Shown here one piece after another: positions 12,091-24,810 of a stretch of DNA of 64,000 nt (within the stretch, counting starts at the first letter, position 1; each line of letters starts with the position of its first letter). The notes beneath the pieces are model-generated. The model saw only the letters and a list, made by a program, of their open reading frames with translations, was not told the DNA's origin and ran no database searches. The position numbers and the translations under genes were made by a program. The stretch comes from Typhlomys cinereus (lineage: Eukaryota > Chordata > Mammalia > Rodentia > Platacanthomyidae), in the NCBI GenBank assembly GCA_023101885.1, contig JALPQD010000633.1, positions 929,206 through 993,205 of the forward strand, in the 5' to 3' direction.

Positions 12091-12790
12091 GGGGCGCGGG
12101 CGTCCCGGGCCGATCCCCCGAGAGCTGCCCGAAGGCTGGCCTGGACGGACGTCCTCCAGCCTGGACTGCGCTCTAGATTGCACATCCCACCCCACGCCGC
12201 CCCACCCCCAGAATCCCTTAACCCGGCTTGGAGGGCGTTGGGAGAAGTCCAGCTCCAGCCCCTGTAGGCCCCGCCCATCTACTCCCCTCCCCCGCCATGC
12301 CTGGACCTCGTGCCTTTCTATCTGCCCTATCCTTGTCTTCTGAACCCCAAATGGGAAAGGGAGCCCCGCACCAATCCTGGCCTCCTCCTGCGTGTCTGTT
12401 GCTCTGCTAGTATTCCCTGCTGCTGGGCATGGGGATCGTTTCCTCTCCTGAGAGTGGGGGCTCCCTTGTCCCCCTACCACACATCCCTCCTCCAGCACCT
12501 TCTTTGCAACCCGCTCCTTCAACTCCAACCCTGCGAGACCAAGTTCTCTTCAGCCTTGATCCAGCCTTGTCCCAGAGACAGACTGGAAGACCCTCCACGG
12601 CTGCTGTGGCATCTCGGATGCCTGGGACTGTTTGGGGAGGAAGTACCCAAGATGGGGCACACTCCATCCCCAGTCCGGGGCCCTAACACCCAGGTTAGCT
12701 TAGCGTGTCCTCTTTTCCTCCTCCTCCTCTCTCTCTCTGCCTCAAACCCTCTTCCTTCACTCCGCCCTGCCTTTGAGCGATGAAAATGAC

Positions 12791-12796
12791 AATAAA
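12791..12796 (+). terminator. CTXN1: CTXN1 polyadenylation signal (AATAAA)
   Basis: AATAAA is followed by GT-rich sequence about 700 bases after the CTXN1 stop codon, giving a 3' UTR of about 0.7 kb. Confidence 0.75.
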
Positions 12797-12829
12797 AGCT
12801 ACTATTGAGCGCTTACTGCATGCCAAATG

Positions 12830-14460
12830 GTTGCTGAGGTAGTAGTTTCCCGTTTGCTCTTAGCCAGGCCCCTGTTAAGGGCCCATTCTATAGATCAGAA
12901 GACTGAGATCCAAGCTGGCCCAAGCATAGTGTCCCGTTGGAACGGAAGCGGAGCCATGATCTAGTTCCTTCCTAAATGTTTCCCAAATTCACCCCTTTTA
13001 TTATTAGCTTGGGGGTGACTGACAAACCTTCAAGCACAGCTGAGACATCCCATCACCAGCCCGCACATGCATACACCCCTCACACTGAAGCAGACCTCCA
13101 CTTTTTATACTTTGCCCTCAGGAAGTCTCTGGGGGTCCTGGGGAGATGGGATAGAGCAGATTCAGCTATCCCTGGAGGTTCTCTCCAAAGAGTCCCCCAC
13201 ATCTGGAGCTCCCTCCTGTCCCAAGACTCTAGCCCCTCCCCATGCCCCATGGTGGGGTACATCCTAAAAACAGATGCATCCCACACCTGTGTGGTTAGGT
13301 CCCTCCTGTACCCCGTCACGGGGGTGCACCTCGGAACCATGGTTTGTGGCTCTGTGGCCACGGAGTGGGCTGCTGACTGGCATAGTTCCACCGTCTGCCT
13401 GGGAGATGCGTTGTGCGCCTTGGGGAGCCGTGTGCAGTGTGTGGGGAGCATAGAGCCTTGCTATAATAGGAAAGCCGCGTGAAGGCACTGCTCTGCCAAC
13501 AGAAGATTACCCACTTGCAGACTACGTGTTAGGCTTGGGGGAAGGTGCTGCCGTGGGTGGGCACCGGCCTCCCGACAGGAGCCATGGTCTCCTGAGACCC
13601 CTCTGACCTTCTGTGCCCAGCCACAAGCTGAGGATGGGGCAACTCTAGACATATCCCCCGACAGCCGCCTCTCTGGCCCCAACTTTGCATATCACACAGC
13701 CTGCCACGAGCAGTCCAGTGGAACCTCCCTCCTCCTTTGATTTCTAGGGGTTGTTGAGGCCCACACCCGTCTTGCCGCCTGTCACTTTGTCCACACTCCA
13801 TATGGTCACTTAGGGAAGCGGGGAAGAGGGGGGAGATGTTGGAGAGCGGCCGCCACAACCATGTGCAAGGTCAGTGTAAAGGTCCGTTGACAGAGACGTG
13901 AACACAGAAAGGTTTTATCCTTAGCTGGGGGCCTGGTGGCCAAGGAAACTGTAGTTTAGCCTTAAAACGGGAGAGCTTTAGGATAGGAGAAATAGCTTAA
14001 AATCACCGTGGGAGAGAGCTGTCGTGGGGGGACAATCTGCAGAGACCCCTTCTTGTATGTTGTGTGGATAACAGAGGGCACTTGAGGATGTGTGCCTGTG
14101 GAGGACCAAGGGTGACACTGGGAATCACCCTGGTAGCTCCACCTTCCAGGGCTGGGATTGCAAGCCACCATCATTTCTGCCCAGTACCTTTCGGTGGCAT
14201 CTGAACTCATGCGCGGCACAGGCTTCAAGCCCTGAGCATCTCCCCAGCTTAGCTTCTATTCTGATTGCTTTCGTCTAATTGCTTTCGTTTGTTCGTTGCC
14301 AAGGGAATAAGGGCAGTGGGGCTGAGGAACCAAGGGAAGTCATTAGGTTGGGGAGTCAGGGGTTTAGGGAGCAACTTAGAGGTGGGTGGTGTGGTCGCTT
14401 CCAGGAATGGAGTCAGGGTGGTAGTGTCCCCCAATGTCTAAGTCATAAGACAAAGAACAC
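12830..14460. other. CTXN1-SNAPC2 convergent intergenic interval
   Basis: No gene is seen. ORFs here lack homology, splice context or good starts. The only recognisable element is the reverse SINE at 14055-14250. Confidence 0.6.
14055..14250 (-). mobile_element. B3-like SINE
   Basis: Reverse orientation: GAGGGCACTTGAGGATGTG, CTGTGGAGGACCAAGGGTGA, CAAGCCACCATCATTTCTGC, with a tRNA-like head ending in GAGCATCTCCCCAGC. Same family as 6355-6606 and 63190-63455. Confidence 0.7.
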
Positions 14461-14478
14461 AGACAAGTAGACAAGAAC

Positions 14479-14484
14479 TTTACT
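14479..14484 (-). terminator. SNAPC2: Probable SNAPC2 polyadenylation signal (AGTAAA variant)
   Basis: Reading the minus strand, AGTAAA occurs about 345 bases after the SNAPC2 stop. No canonical AATAAA is closer, so this variant is the best candidate. Confidence 0.5.
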
Positions 14485-14827
14485 GGAGGTCACCCCGGAA
14501 GGGGTGAGATGCACCCTGGAGGTGTGCTGAGGTGTATGCATGGAAAGCCCAGGCACAGGAGGGCATGTCAGGGGTTGACAGCGTGCACTTGCCTCTGCTT
14601 CCCCTGGCAGAAAACGAGGCTGAGCCAGGTTAGGGAAGGCAGCCCCCACTATCTGTCCAGGATTCTGCCTGTGCATAGTGTGGTGTCTTCGTTCTCCACT
14701 GTAACTGTGCTTCCATTTCTGAGCACTCTCCACTGGGGGTGCACATCATCTGAAGGCTTGGTAGGTGCCACACCAGGGACTTTCCATCTCACCCCCTCAG
14801 GACAATCCAGGCAGCTCCAGGCAGAAG

Positions 14828-17800
14828 TCAGCCATACTCCTCACCTTGTTGGGGGGCCACCCGGCTCAGGAGTTCCAGGGGCACCAGGAAAGGGTTCAGG
14901 GGGCAGATCCCAGCTGTGTGCCAGGCTGGGCTCAGTTCTCTGGACTCAGGAGCTGGAGGTGGGGCTGGGCCGGGTTCTTCTGGCCCCTTGGGCCCATTCT
15001 CTGCGGTCTCAGGCCTAGGGCTCCTCCCACTGGCAGGAGGGGCTTGAGGGGCCGTGAGCCGGGTATAGGTTTCCATCATGTGCTTGGCTAAGGCCGTGCA
15101 GGGCAGGTGAGGCAGCTCCTTCGGGAGGGACAGGAGCAAGTCCAAGACCACAGTGGACTCTGGAGATGGAGGGCAGGGGAGGCGTGAGGGGGGAGGGTCT
15201 GAGCCTGGGACACCTCCCCTAACTATACCCCTCCCAATACACCCCCCCTATCTTTTCCCTCCACTTACCAGCAGCTGTGAGCTCTGGGCCGGGGCCGTTG
15301 CGAGAGGACAAGTACTTGTAGATCTTCTCAAAGTCCACGCTGAAGTCTTCCCCCACAGAGGGGCCAGTGAGGGAGCCCACAGTGACTGTGGGGGAGGGGC
15401 CAGGGGGTTCAGGGGCGGAGCCAGAGTCAGGTGGGTGGTTCTCCTGCGCTTCTTGGGTCTTCAAGAACAGTGGTGGTTTTCCAGAGGCCTTCGTGGGCTT
15501 GGGGGGCTTGGAGTGCAAGAGGCTGAGGGGTTCCGCAGCAGCTATGGTAAGCACCTAGCAGGCAAGAGGAAAATGGGGAGACCTTTATCTTCCACTCCCT
15601 CCCTCCTGGCGGCAGAGGAACCCTCCGCCTCCCACCTGTTCTTCAAGCATCTTTGCCATATAGAGGGTGGTGGCTCAGGTGGGGATGAGGATGCTCTGAG
15701 GAGCAAGGACACCTGGAGAGACCATAGCTCAAGGTGAATGCTCCATGGCTGGGGGCCACAGACCCGGCAAGAAAAAGGGTCCCGACCCTGAGCTACCTCT
15801 TTCTTCTCCTTCCCTGTAACTCTTTTCCTTCCTTTCTTCTTTCCCTCCCTCCTTCCCTTCCTTCCTTCCTGCCATCCGTCCCTCCTTCCTTCTTTTTGAG
15901 ACAGGATCTTCCTGTGCAGCCCACACCTCCCACCTCGACCTCCTGGTGCTTAGATGACAGGTGCAACAAACCCCAAGATGCCCACGTGGAGCCTCTGCTT
16001 TCTGTTTTCAGATGGAGCAGTGGCAGTTTGGAAAGATGGAATAGGTTGTCCCACGATCAAATTAGAAGGCTGGGCTTGCGTTCACTAGATTCCAGACTTT
16101 AGCTGTCAAACTGTCCCTAGCCCATGTCCACATCATTCCATTCACACAGCTACCGGAGGCTCTGGAAGTGCTGACAGCAGAAGGCTTAGCTTTAGGCTTG
16201 CTGAAGCACCCAAGAATTAAGGACTGTCTGGGGGGATTTATTCTACCATGACTTTTTATTTAGTTTTAATTATTTTTAGTTTTATTGAGAAGGTCTCACT
16301 CTGCAGCCTGGGACTCACCTGGAACTCACGGTGTAGCTCAAATTGGCTTCAATTCCCAGCAGTCTTCCTGTCTCCACCTCACAAGTGCTGGAATCACAAG
16401 TGTGAGCTGCCACACCAGATTCGCCATGGCTTTTTAAACGCTGTGGAGTCCCACTTTATTGACGCGGGTGGGAGGGCACATGTGCTTACCTGGGAGAAGG
16501 CTGCAGCCAGGGGCTCCTCCAGCGCTCCCGTGAGTTTCTCAGCTAGTTCTAGCCACACCTGGGGGAGCCAAAGTACCCGGTGGTTCAAGGAATCTCTGCC
16601 CCTTGCAGGGGGGGGGTCTCCCCAACACCCCAGGGACCAGCCTCACCTCTATGGGGGCTGGCAGCGGTGGTGCTCCTCCTCGGCACCTCGGCCCCTCAGC
16701 GCCCTCGGGTTGCACCTGGCGAATGGCCTCGCGGACCACAAGTCCTTTGAGCCGTTGGATGAAGTGACGGACCTGGGGAAGAGAAACGAAGAAGGGAGGA
16801 AGAGAGGAGGCCAAGAAGCAGGCAAGGGCAAAGTCTCGCTGCAAGGAGGGCAGCTACTCTCCCCATCCAGGGCTGAGCTGGCGTCGTGGATTCTCGAAAC
16901 TGCTGGGACTCATGCCAAAGCCCCAGTGTGTGAGCAGCGGCCTAATGAAGATACTCAATAGCACGAGGCCCCCATCCCTTGCCCCGAGCTGACAACCTAT
17001 TGACGTTCACCTGCGCCTCTTCTCCACCGTTCCACACGCCTTTTGCCAGGCCCCCAACCTGCACACCCTCTTCTCACCCCTGCAACCTCCTCCTCCTCCT
17101 CTCACCCCAGTACGCTCTGCTTTGAAATGTATTCCCGGTCTCAAGTCCTTCCCCAGGATTACTCACGAGCCCACTGCACCCACATCCCTACGCCTCTCCT
17201 TGACTTCACCCCAGAAGTTCTACCATGGCTCCATCCTCAGATTCCACTTGCAGCCCCACTCCTAGGTTTGTGAGCCCTAACTGCAGATGAGCAGATAGCC
17301 CCGATGCTGGAGACCAACTCCCCACAGCCACGCCCAGCCAACCTCCGCCCCTAAGCAAATCTGCGGCCCCACCAAGTTCACCAGACCCCAGCCTCTAAAC
17401 TGAAAAACAGCCCCACCACCAGTTCACTCAGGCTCCGCCCCTGAGCTCATCCTCGCCCCTCCCTCAGTCCACCGGAGTTGTGCCTCTGAGCGCCACTAAG
17501 ACCCTAAGACCCCGCCCCTAAGCCCTTTCACGCTAAGCTCCACCTATGGCCACGCCCCTGAGCTCACCCCCTCCAGAGCTCTGCTTCTAACTCATCCGAA
17601 GCCTCACCCACGAATTCACCCATGTCCCCGGTTCTGAGATCCACGCGTAATTTCGCCTTAAGCTCCATCCACGACCCAGCTTTTAGATCTCTCCGTCACC
17701 CATCTCTAAATACCATCCATGCTAAGCCTCACCCCGGTCCCAACCTCGGGACGGGGGCGCCTAGGCCTCTCCATTGCCCTGCCCCTAGGCTCCTCCCGAG

Positions 17801-18186
17801 ACCCCGCCCCTAGGCCCAGTGTCCCCGCCCCAACCCCTCTGTGGTCCCGCCCCTCATCACTTCGCGGCCCCGCCCCCAGCCTCTCTAAACTCCACCCTCT
17901 GTCCCGCCCCTACGTGCATCCGTGACTTCGGCCCCCCACGCCCACTACGGGTTACGCTCTGTCCTCGGCTCCGCGGAGCATCGGAGGGGCCCCCGCTTCT
18001 GACCTCGGCTTCACTGCGATCCGGCAGCTCCGCGGCCAGCTCCGCGGCGTCGGGCTCTGGCTGGTCGCGCCGGGCCTGCAGGAGTCTGAGGAGCTGCCGC
18101 TTCTCGCGGAGGCTCCAGGCCGCGGGACCGCTCGCCTCGCCAGCGTAACGAGCCGGAACCTTGCGCCGCCGCTGCGGAGGCTTCAT
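14828..18186 (-). CDS. SNAPC2: SNAPC2, small nuclear RNA-activating complex subunit 2 (SNAP45)
   Basis: Five coding exons on the minus strand: 18004-18186 (ATG), 16647-16772, 16490-16558, 15269-15554, 14828-15159 (TGA). They sum to 996 bp, 331 residues in frame; human SNAPC2 is 334. SNAPc binds the proximal sequence element of snRNA genes and supports transcription by RNA polymerases II and III; SNAP45 is a vertebrate-specific subunit in the nucleus. Residues about 15-80 ([40 protein letters not shown]) form the Myb/SANT-like N-terminal region. A proline-rich middle follows, then the conserved [17 protein letters not shown] and the C-terminal [15 protein letters not shown]. The frame is intact. 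Confidence 0.96.
15892..15985 (-). mobile_element. B1-like SINE fragment
   Basis: Reverse B1 text (TTTTTGAGACAGGATCTTCC, CCTCGACCTCCTGGTGCTTA) preceded by a CCTT-rich microsatellite at about 15820-15890, in SNAPC2 intron 3. Confidence 0.6.
16255..16425 (-). mobile_element. B1-like SINE
   Basis: Reverse B1: T-rich tail remnant, then GAGAAGGTCTCACTCTGCAG, CCTGGGACTCACCTGGAACT and TGCTGGAATCACAAGTGTGA. It lies in SNAPC2 intron 3, just left of the exon at 16490. Confidence 0.7.
17270..17930 (+). repeat. Degenerate GC-box-rich tandem sequence in SNAPC2 intron 1
   Basis: About 650 bp of C-rich sequence in which CCCGCCCCTA-, CACGCCCCTGAG- and TCCGCCCCT-like motifs recur every 20-40 bp, with linking text like AAGCTCACCC or GAGCTCA. 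It is partly periodic and looks like a decayed minisatellite with many Sp1/KLF-type matches. Confidence 0.65.
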
Positions 18187-18330
18187 GATGTGCGGCGAGC
18201 CGGGGAGGATCCAACCCAAGGAAGTTGGCTGCCCTGGTGGGCGGGGCTACGGGGGCCGCCGAGGCCGAAAAGTGCCGCGCGAAGCTGAAGCCGACGGGGG
18301 GCGTGGCTCGCGTTTGCAAACTTGCAGGAG
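18000..18330 (-). promoter_or_regulatory. SNAPC2: CpG-rich promoter of SNAPC2
   Basis: Dense CpG covers the first SNAPC2 exon and the bases upstream of its ATG at 18186, typical of a TATA-less housekeeping promoter. Confidence 0.6.
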
Positions 18331-18534
18331 CCAGGGATTTTCCCTGGGGCGAATGACCGATGGCTGGACGGGCGCGGGGATAGACGGCTTTTATGTTTGT
18401 CTGCGTTGTAGCTCATTCGGGAGCTGGAACTGATACTTTGGACCCTACATCCCCGAACTAACTCACGAAACCCGTGCTCTGGCGTTTTGTTTTTTGTTTT
18501 GCAGAGAAATGAGTGGGCGACATGTGCAGGGCTT

Positions 18535-18655
18535 AAGCTTGCTAGTCGTGGTGGCGAATGCTCCGTATTTGGGAGACTGAGGCAGAACAGGGCCGTGAGT
18601 TCGGAGCCAGACTGGGCTAGAGAACGACACTCTGCTGAAAAATAAAATTTTAAAG
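18535..18655 (+). mobile_element. B1-like SINE
   Basis: GTCGTGGTGGCGAATGCTCC, TTTGGGAGACTGAGGCAG, then CCAGACTGGGCTAGAGAACG and an AAAATAAAAT tail match the B1 layout. Confidence 0.65.
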
Positions 18656-19150
18656 TGGTCTATGAGACGGACTAGACCTGGAGACCTAGGCGGGTGATTC
18701 AGCCTTGCCAAGCCCCAGCAGGGGACCGAGTGACTCAGGCACGATGGATTTGAACAATAAAGTCAAATGGACTTGCGGAATAGATATGAGCCAGGAGACC
18801 CAGTATGTTTAGACGGTGAGAGAGAAAAGCAGAGAAGGTCAGGGAAGGTAAAGAGCAAAAAAGCAAGCGGGCTGGAAAGAATGGAAGAAGGCAAGGTAGA
18901 TTTTTAAACTGAGCGAGTTGAGTAGTTAAGTATCACTGTCTGTATAAGGCACACCACCCTAGTCTCGTCGCACGTGTGTGTATGTGATCTTAGGAGCCCC
19001 ATACCGCCACCTGGGAACTCCTCAAGTTCTGGTCCCAGAGGCCCTGCCGGGAGCGCCCACCCCCTCCCGGCCCAGCCTGCAACCTGTATGCACATGCACA
19101 CTTGGACTCCAGCGCGCACACCCGTACTCTACCAGAACTCAGTGAGTCGG

Positions 19151-19156
19151 TTTATT
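19151..19156 (-). terminator. TGFBR3L: Candidate TGFBR3L polyadenylation signal
   Basis: Minus-strand AATAAA about 580 bases after the TGFBR3L stop; the first canonical hexamer on that strand. Confidence 0.6.
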
Positions 19157-19699
19157 TTGAACCCAGGTGGCAAGGCAGGTAGGGAAGAAGGGAGATGAGA
19201 AACACAGGAAGTTGCGGTCCCACAGGGTTGTGTCGAAGAGACAGGTCCGGTCTCTTCTGAAACCATGTGTGGATGCATCTCTGAGTACCCAACTGGATCT
19301 TGCCATCCCTGGGGTGGAGTGGCAGAAGCTGAGCCAGGGAGGGACAACATCTCAGGCCACGTGTTCCTCCGTAGTCATTGTCCCCTTCCAATAGTCTGTG
19401 TGCAGGGGTAAAGCTAGCCACTATGTCTGAATCCTGAACCCCCCCCCACCGTCTCTGTCCTGAACCTCTCCCCTCACAGGTGCCTCACTCCCTGAGTTCA
19501 AATCCCAGTTCCAGCAAATGCCATGCCCTTTGAAGAATTACAGTCACCTCATTTTCCTCCTCTCGAATGGGGATTTATAGCAGTACTGTCCTGAGAGTTG
19601 GGCAGAGAATTGAGTGTGTGAAATATTTGGAACCATGTCTAGCATGCACGAGGACGCCCTATAAAGGATCCTTGGCATCATTCCCTCTTCCATTTCTCA

Positions 19700-22171
<2,472 letters not shown>

Positions 22172-22377
22172 AGCCTGACTAAGGCTCCAGTGTTCCTGGC
22201 CAGCAGCAAGCACACCTGGCCTGGCTGGGCTGTACAGGCAAGCCCTACAGGTGGGCAGGCAGATGTGGCCTTGGGGTGGTTGCTGACATCACAGCCCATG
22301 CTCAAGGCCTGCATGGATTATATTTCTGATGCTCCACCTGAGACTACTGGGGAGGAGTGATCTTCAGTGAGCTGCTT

Positions 22378-22835
22378 AGTATTAGGTAACATCCCCGGAT
22401 GTCTCCCTCTCGCACTAGGTAACACCTCCAGATGTCCTCCTCAGCACTAGGTAACAACCCCAGATGTCTCCCCAACACTAGGTACCACCCCCAGATGTCT
22501 CCCCCTTGGACTAGGTAACACCCCCAGATGTCTCCCCCTCAGCACTAGGTAACACCCCCAGATGCCCCCTCAGCAATAGGTAACACCTCCAGATGTCCTC
22601 CTCAGCACTAGGTAACACCCCCAGATGTCTCCCCCTCAGCACTAGGTAACACCCCCAGATATTCCCCTCAGCACTAGATAACACCTCCAGATGTCCTCCT
22701 CAGCACTAGGTAACACCCCCAGATGTCTCCCCCTCGGCACTAGGTAACACCCCCAGATGTCCCCCCTTGGCACTAGGTAACGAACACCCCCAGATGTCTC
22801 TGTCGGCACTAGGTAACACCCCAGATGTCTCCCAT
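22378..22835 (+). repeat. Minisatellite between TGFBR3L and MAP2K7
   Basis: About 14 copies of a 31-37 bp unit with core CACTAGGTAACACC(C/T)CCAGATGTC. Copies differ by small substitutions and C-run length. It lies between the TGFBR3L start codon and the MAP2K7 polyadenylation signal. Confidence 0.95.
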
Positions 22836-22945
22836 TCAGTCCCCAACCCTGCTTCCTCCTCCCCTAGCCCCTTCCCACATCTCTCCCAGCTGGCTCCTAT
22901 CAGACTCAGGACACACCTCAGAGATGCACAAGAACAGGGAGGGGT

Positions 22946-22951
22946 TTTATT
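22946..22951 (-). terminator. MAP2K7: MAP2K7 polyadenylation signal
   Basis: Minus-strand AATAAA after a 3' UTR of about 1.86 kb (22,930-24,810). That UTR holds short CA/C-rich stretches but no other gene signal. Confidence 0.75.
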
Positions 22952-24810
22952 CTCAAGCCTCTAAGGATTTACAAATGAGGGCGTTTTGTTTTAAAAAGGG
23001 AAGGGACAGAGCGACACTAGTGGCCAGCAGGTAGGATCAGGCCCCCCAGACCCCCGTCCACCCCAACTCCTGTCTGCTTGGGCCAGAGGACTGGCTGGTG
23101 AGAGAGAGATCTTGGAAATGGTAGGGGAGGTAGGAGACCCCCCCCCATCTGGGATTTAACACTGAAGGAGGGGGGAGACACACAGACACACACGGAACAG
23201 AAAATAAAGTTAAATAATAAAACCAGGCAGCCAGGCCTTGGGCCTGTGCTGGCCCTGGGGCCAGCCAAGTGGCCGTCCAGCTACCCATGCTGATGGCTGG
23301 TCTCTGCAAGGGGGGGAAGGAGGATGGCCTGTGGGCCCCCCTACCCACCTGCACCCCCCACATAGGGAATGCAGGGTGAAAAGAGGGTGTCCCCACCCCT
23401 TGGGGCAAAGATGACATCTATTACAATTTAAACATGCGGCATCTTGTGAATAAAATAGTCGCGAGAGCTGAGAGGCCAGAGTGGCGCCTAAGCCCAGCTG
23501 CGTCCAGCTGCGTCCAGTTTTCTCACCTTTGGTGTTGGCTTGTCCTTTGTGGTTGGATAATTTTTCTTTTGTCCACCCATAAGGTTCTCTTGTCCACTGG
23601 GTTTATATGTGTCACCAACAAAAGGAAACACACCCCATTGTGCTCTGGTCTCAGTGGGGCTGCACGCTAGCGCGGGGGGGGGGGTAGTGTCTCGCACCCG
23701 AGCGCTGGCCTGGCCTCTTCTTGCACTCAAGCCTGTTGCTGCTTCACGTGCTTGCACCTCCACACCCGTCCCATTTGCCCTCAGTCCCTGACTCCTTGGG
23801 CTCCCCACTCCTGACATCGACTCTCTCCAGTCACCTCTCTGCAGTCTACTCTACTAGACCCCTTGTTCATCTTCCCTGAAGACCATCCATGTGGCCACGG
23901 CCCCTCGGGCCCCCTCGGGCCACCTGAGCTCTTTAGCTCATCCCCAGGCTGCAGCCAGGCCCCAGCTTCCTGGGAGGGACCCCGGAGCAGGCAGACATTG
24001 GGCCTCACCTTTCCCAGACTTAGGGGACAAGGAGCAGCAGGCAGCCCCCAGAGCCTAAGGGCAGCATGAGGCAGAGGGTGGGGGCCACCACAAGCAGCTA
24101 AACTTGACTTTGGTAAAAAGTTTCTCAAGGTACGCACAAACCCAGTGAGGACAAGCTCTTCTCCCCCTCCCCCAAACATCCCAAGTACAATAAAATACAA
24201 TTAACTCCAAAAAGGACCCCCTGAGATCAAAGAGAAAGAGACAGACAGCAGTCGGAGCTGGCTGCAGTCGAGATGTCCACGTGGCCTTCCTGACAGAGGC
24301 GGCCCGAGTGGAGCTGGGGCTTTGGCCGAGGAGCGGGAGGGGGGTGCGTTGCGCTGAGGGACAGGGTGGCCACGCGCAGGCTGGGGCCAGGAGAGAAGCA
24401 GAGGCCAGGAGGGGAGAGAAAGCCAGATGGGCAGATCTGGGTGGGGAGGAAGGGCAGAGCTGGGTGCATGGGACGAGGGGGGCTCTCTCTGGCCCCTGGG
24501 GGCCAGTCCAGCCCAGAGGTTACGGCTGAATAAATAGCGAGTCTGCTCGAGGCCTTCCGTTCACAGTGTCTGTTGGGGGTGCACGTGGCTGCTTAACCCC
24601 AGGGTGGGAAGGGCCAGGCTGCAGGCCCATCTGTCCACAGCTGGCGGGCAGGGAGCGGAGGTGGTGGGCACCCCTACTTTCTGTCCTCAGCCTTCGGGGG
24701 CCGTCTAGGTCCCAGGCAGGTTTCCCCTGATGGGCTAGTGGGTGGCCAGGTGGAGAAGTGGGGGGCCTGTGGCCATGGCCCTGCCCCTTGAGGGGCTGGC
24801 CCCCACGAGG

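Noticed and set aside
22378..22835. Regularly spaced repeats resembling a CRISPR array
   Set aside because: Vertebrate DNA; units are contiguous tandem copies with no unique spacers and no cas genes.
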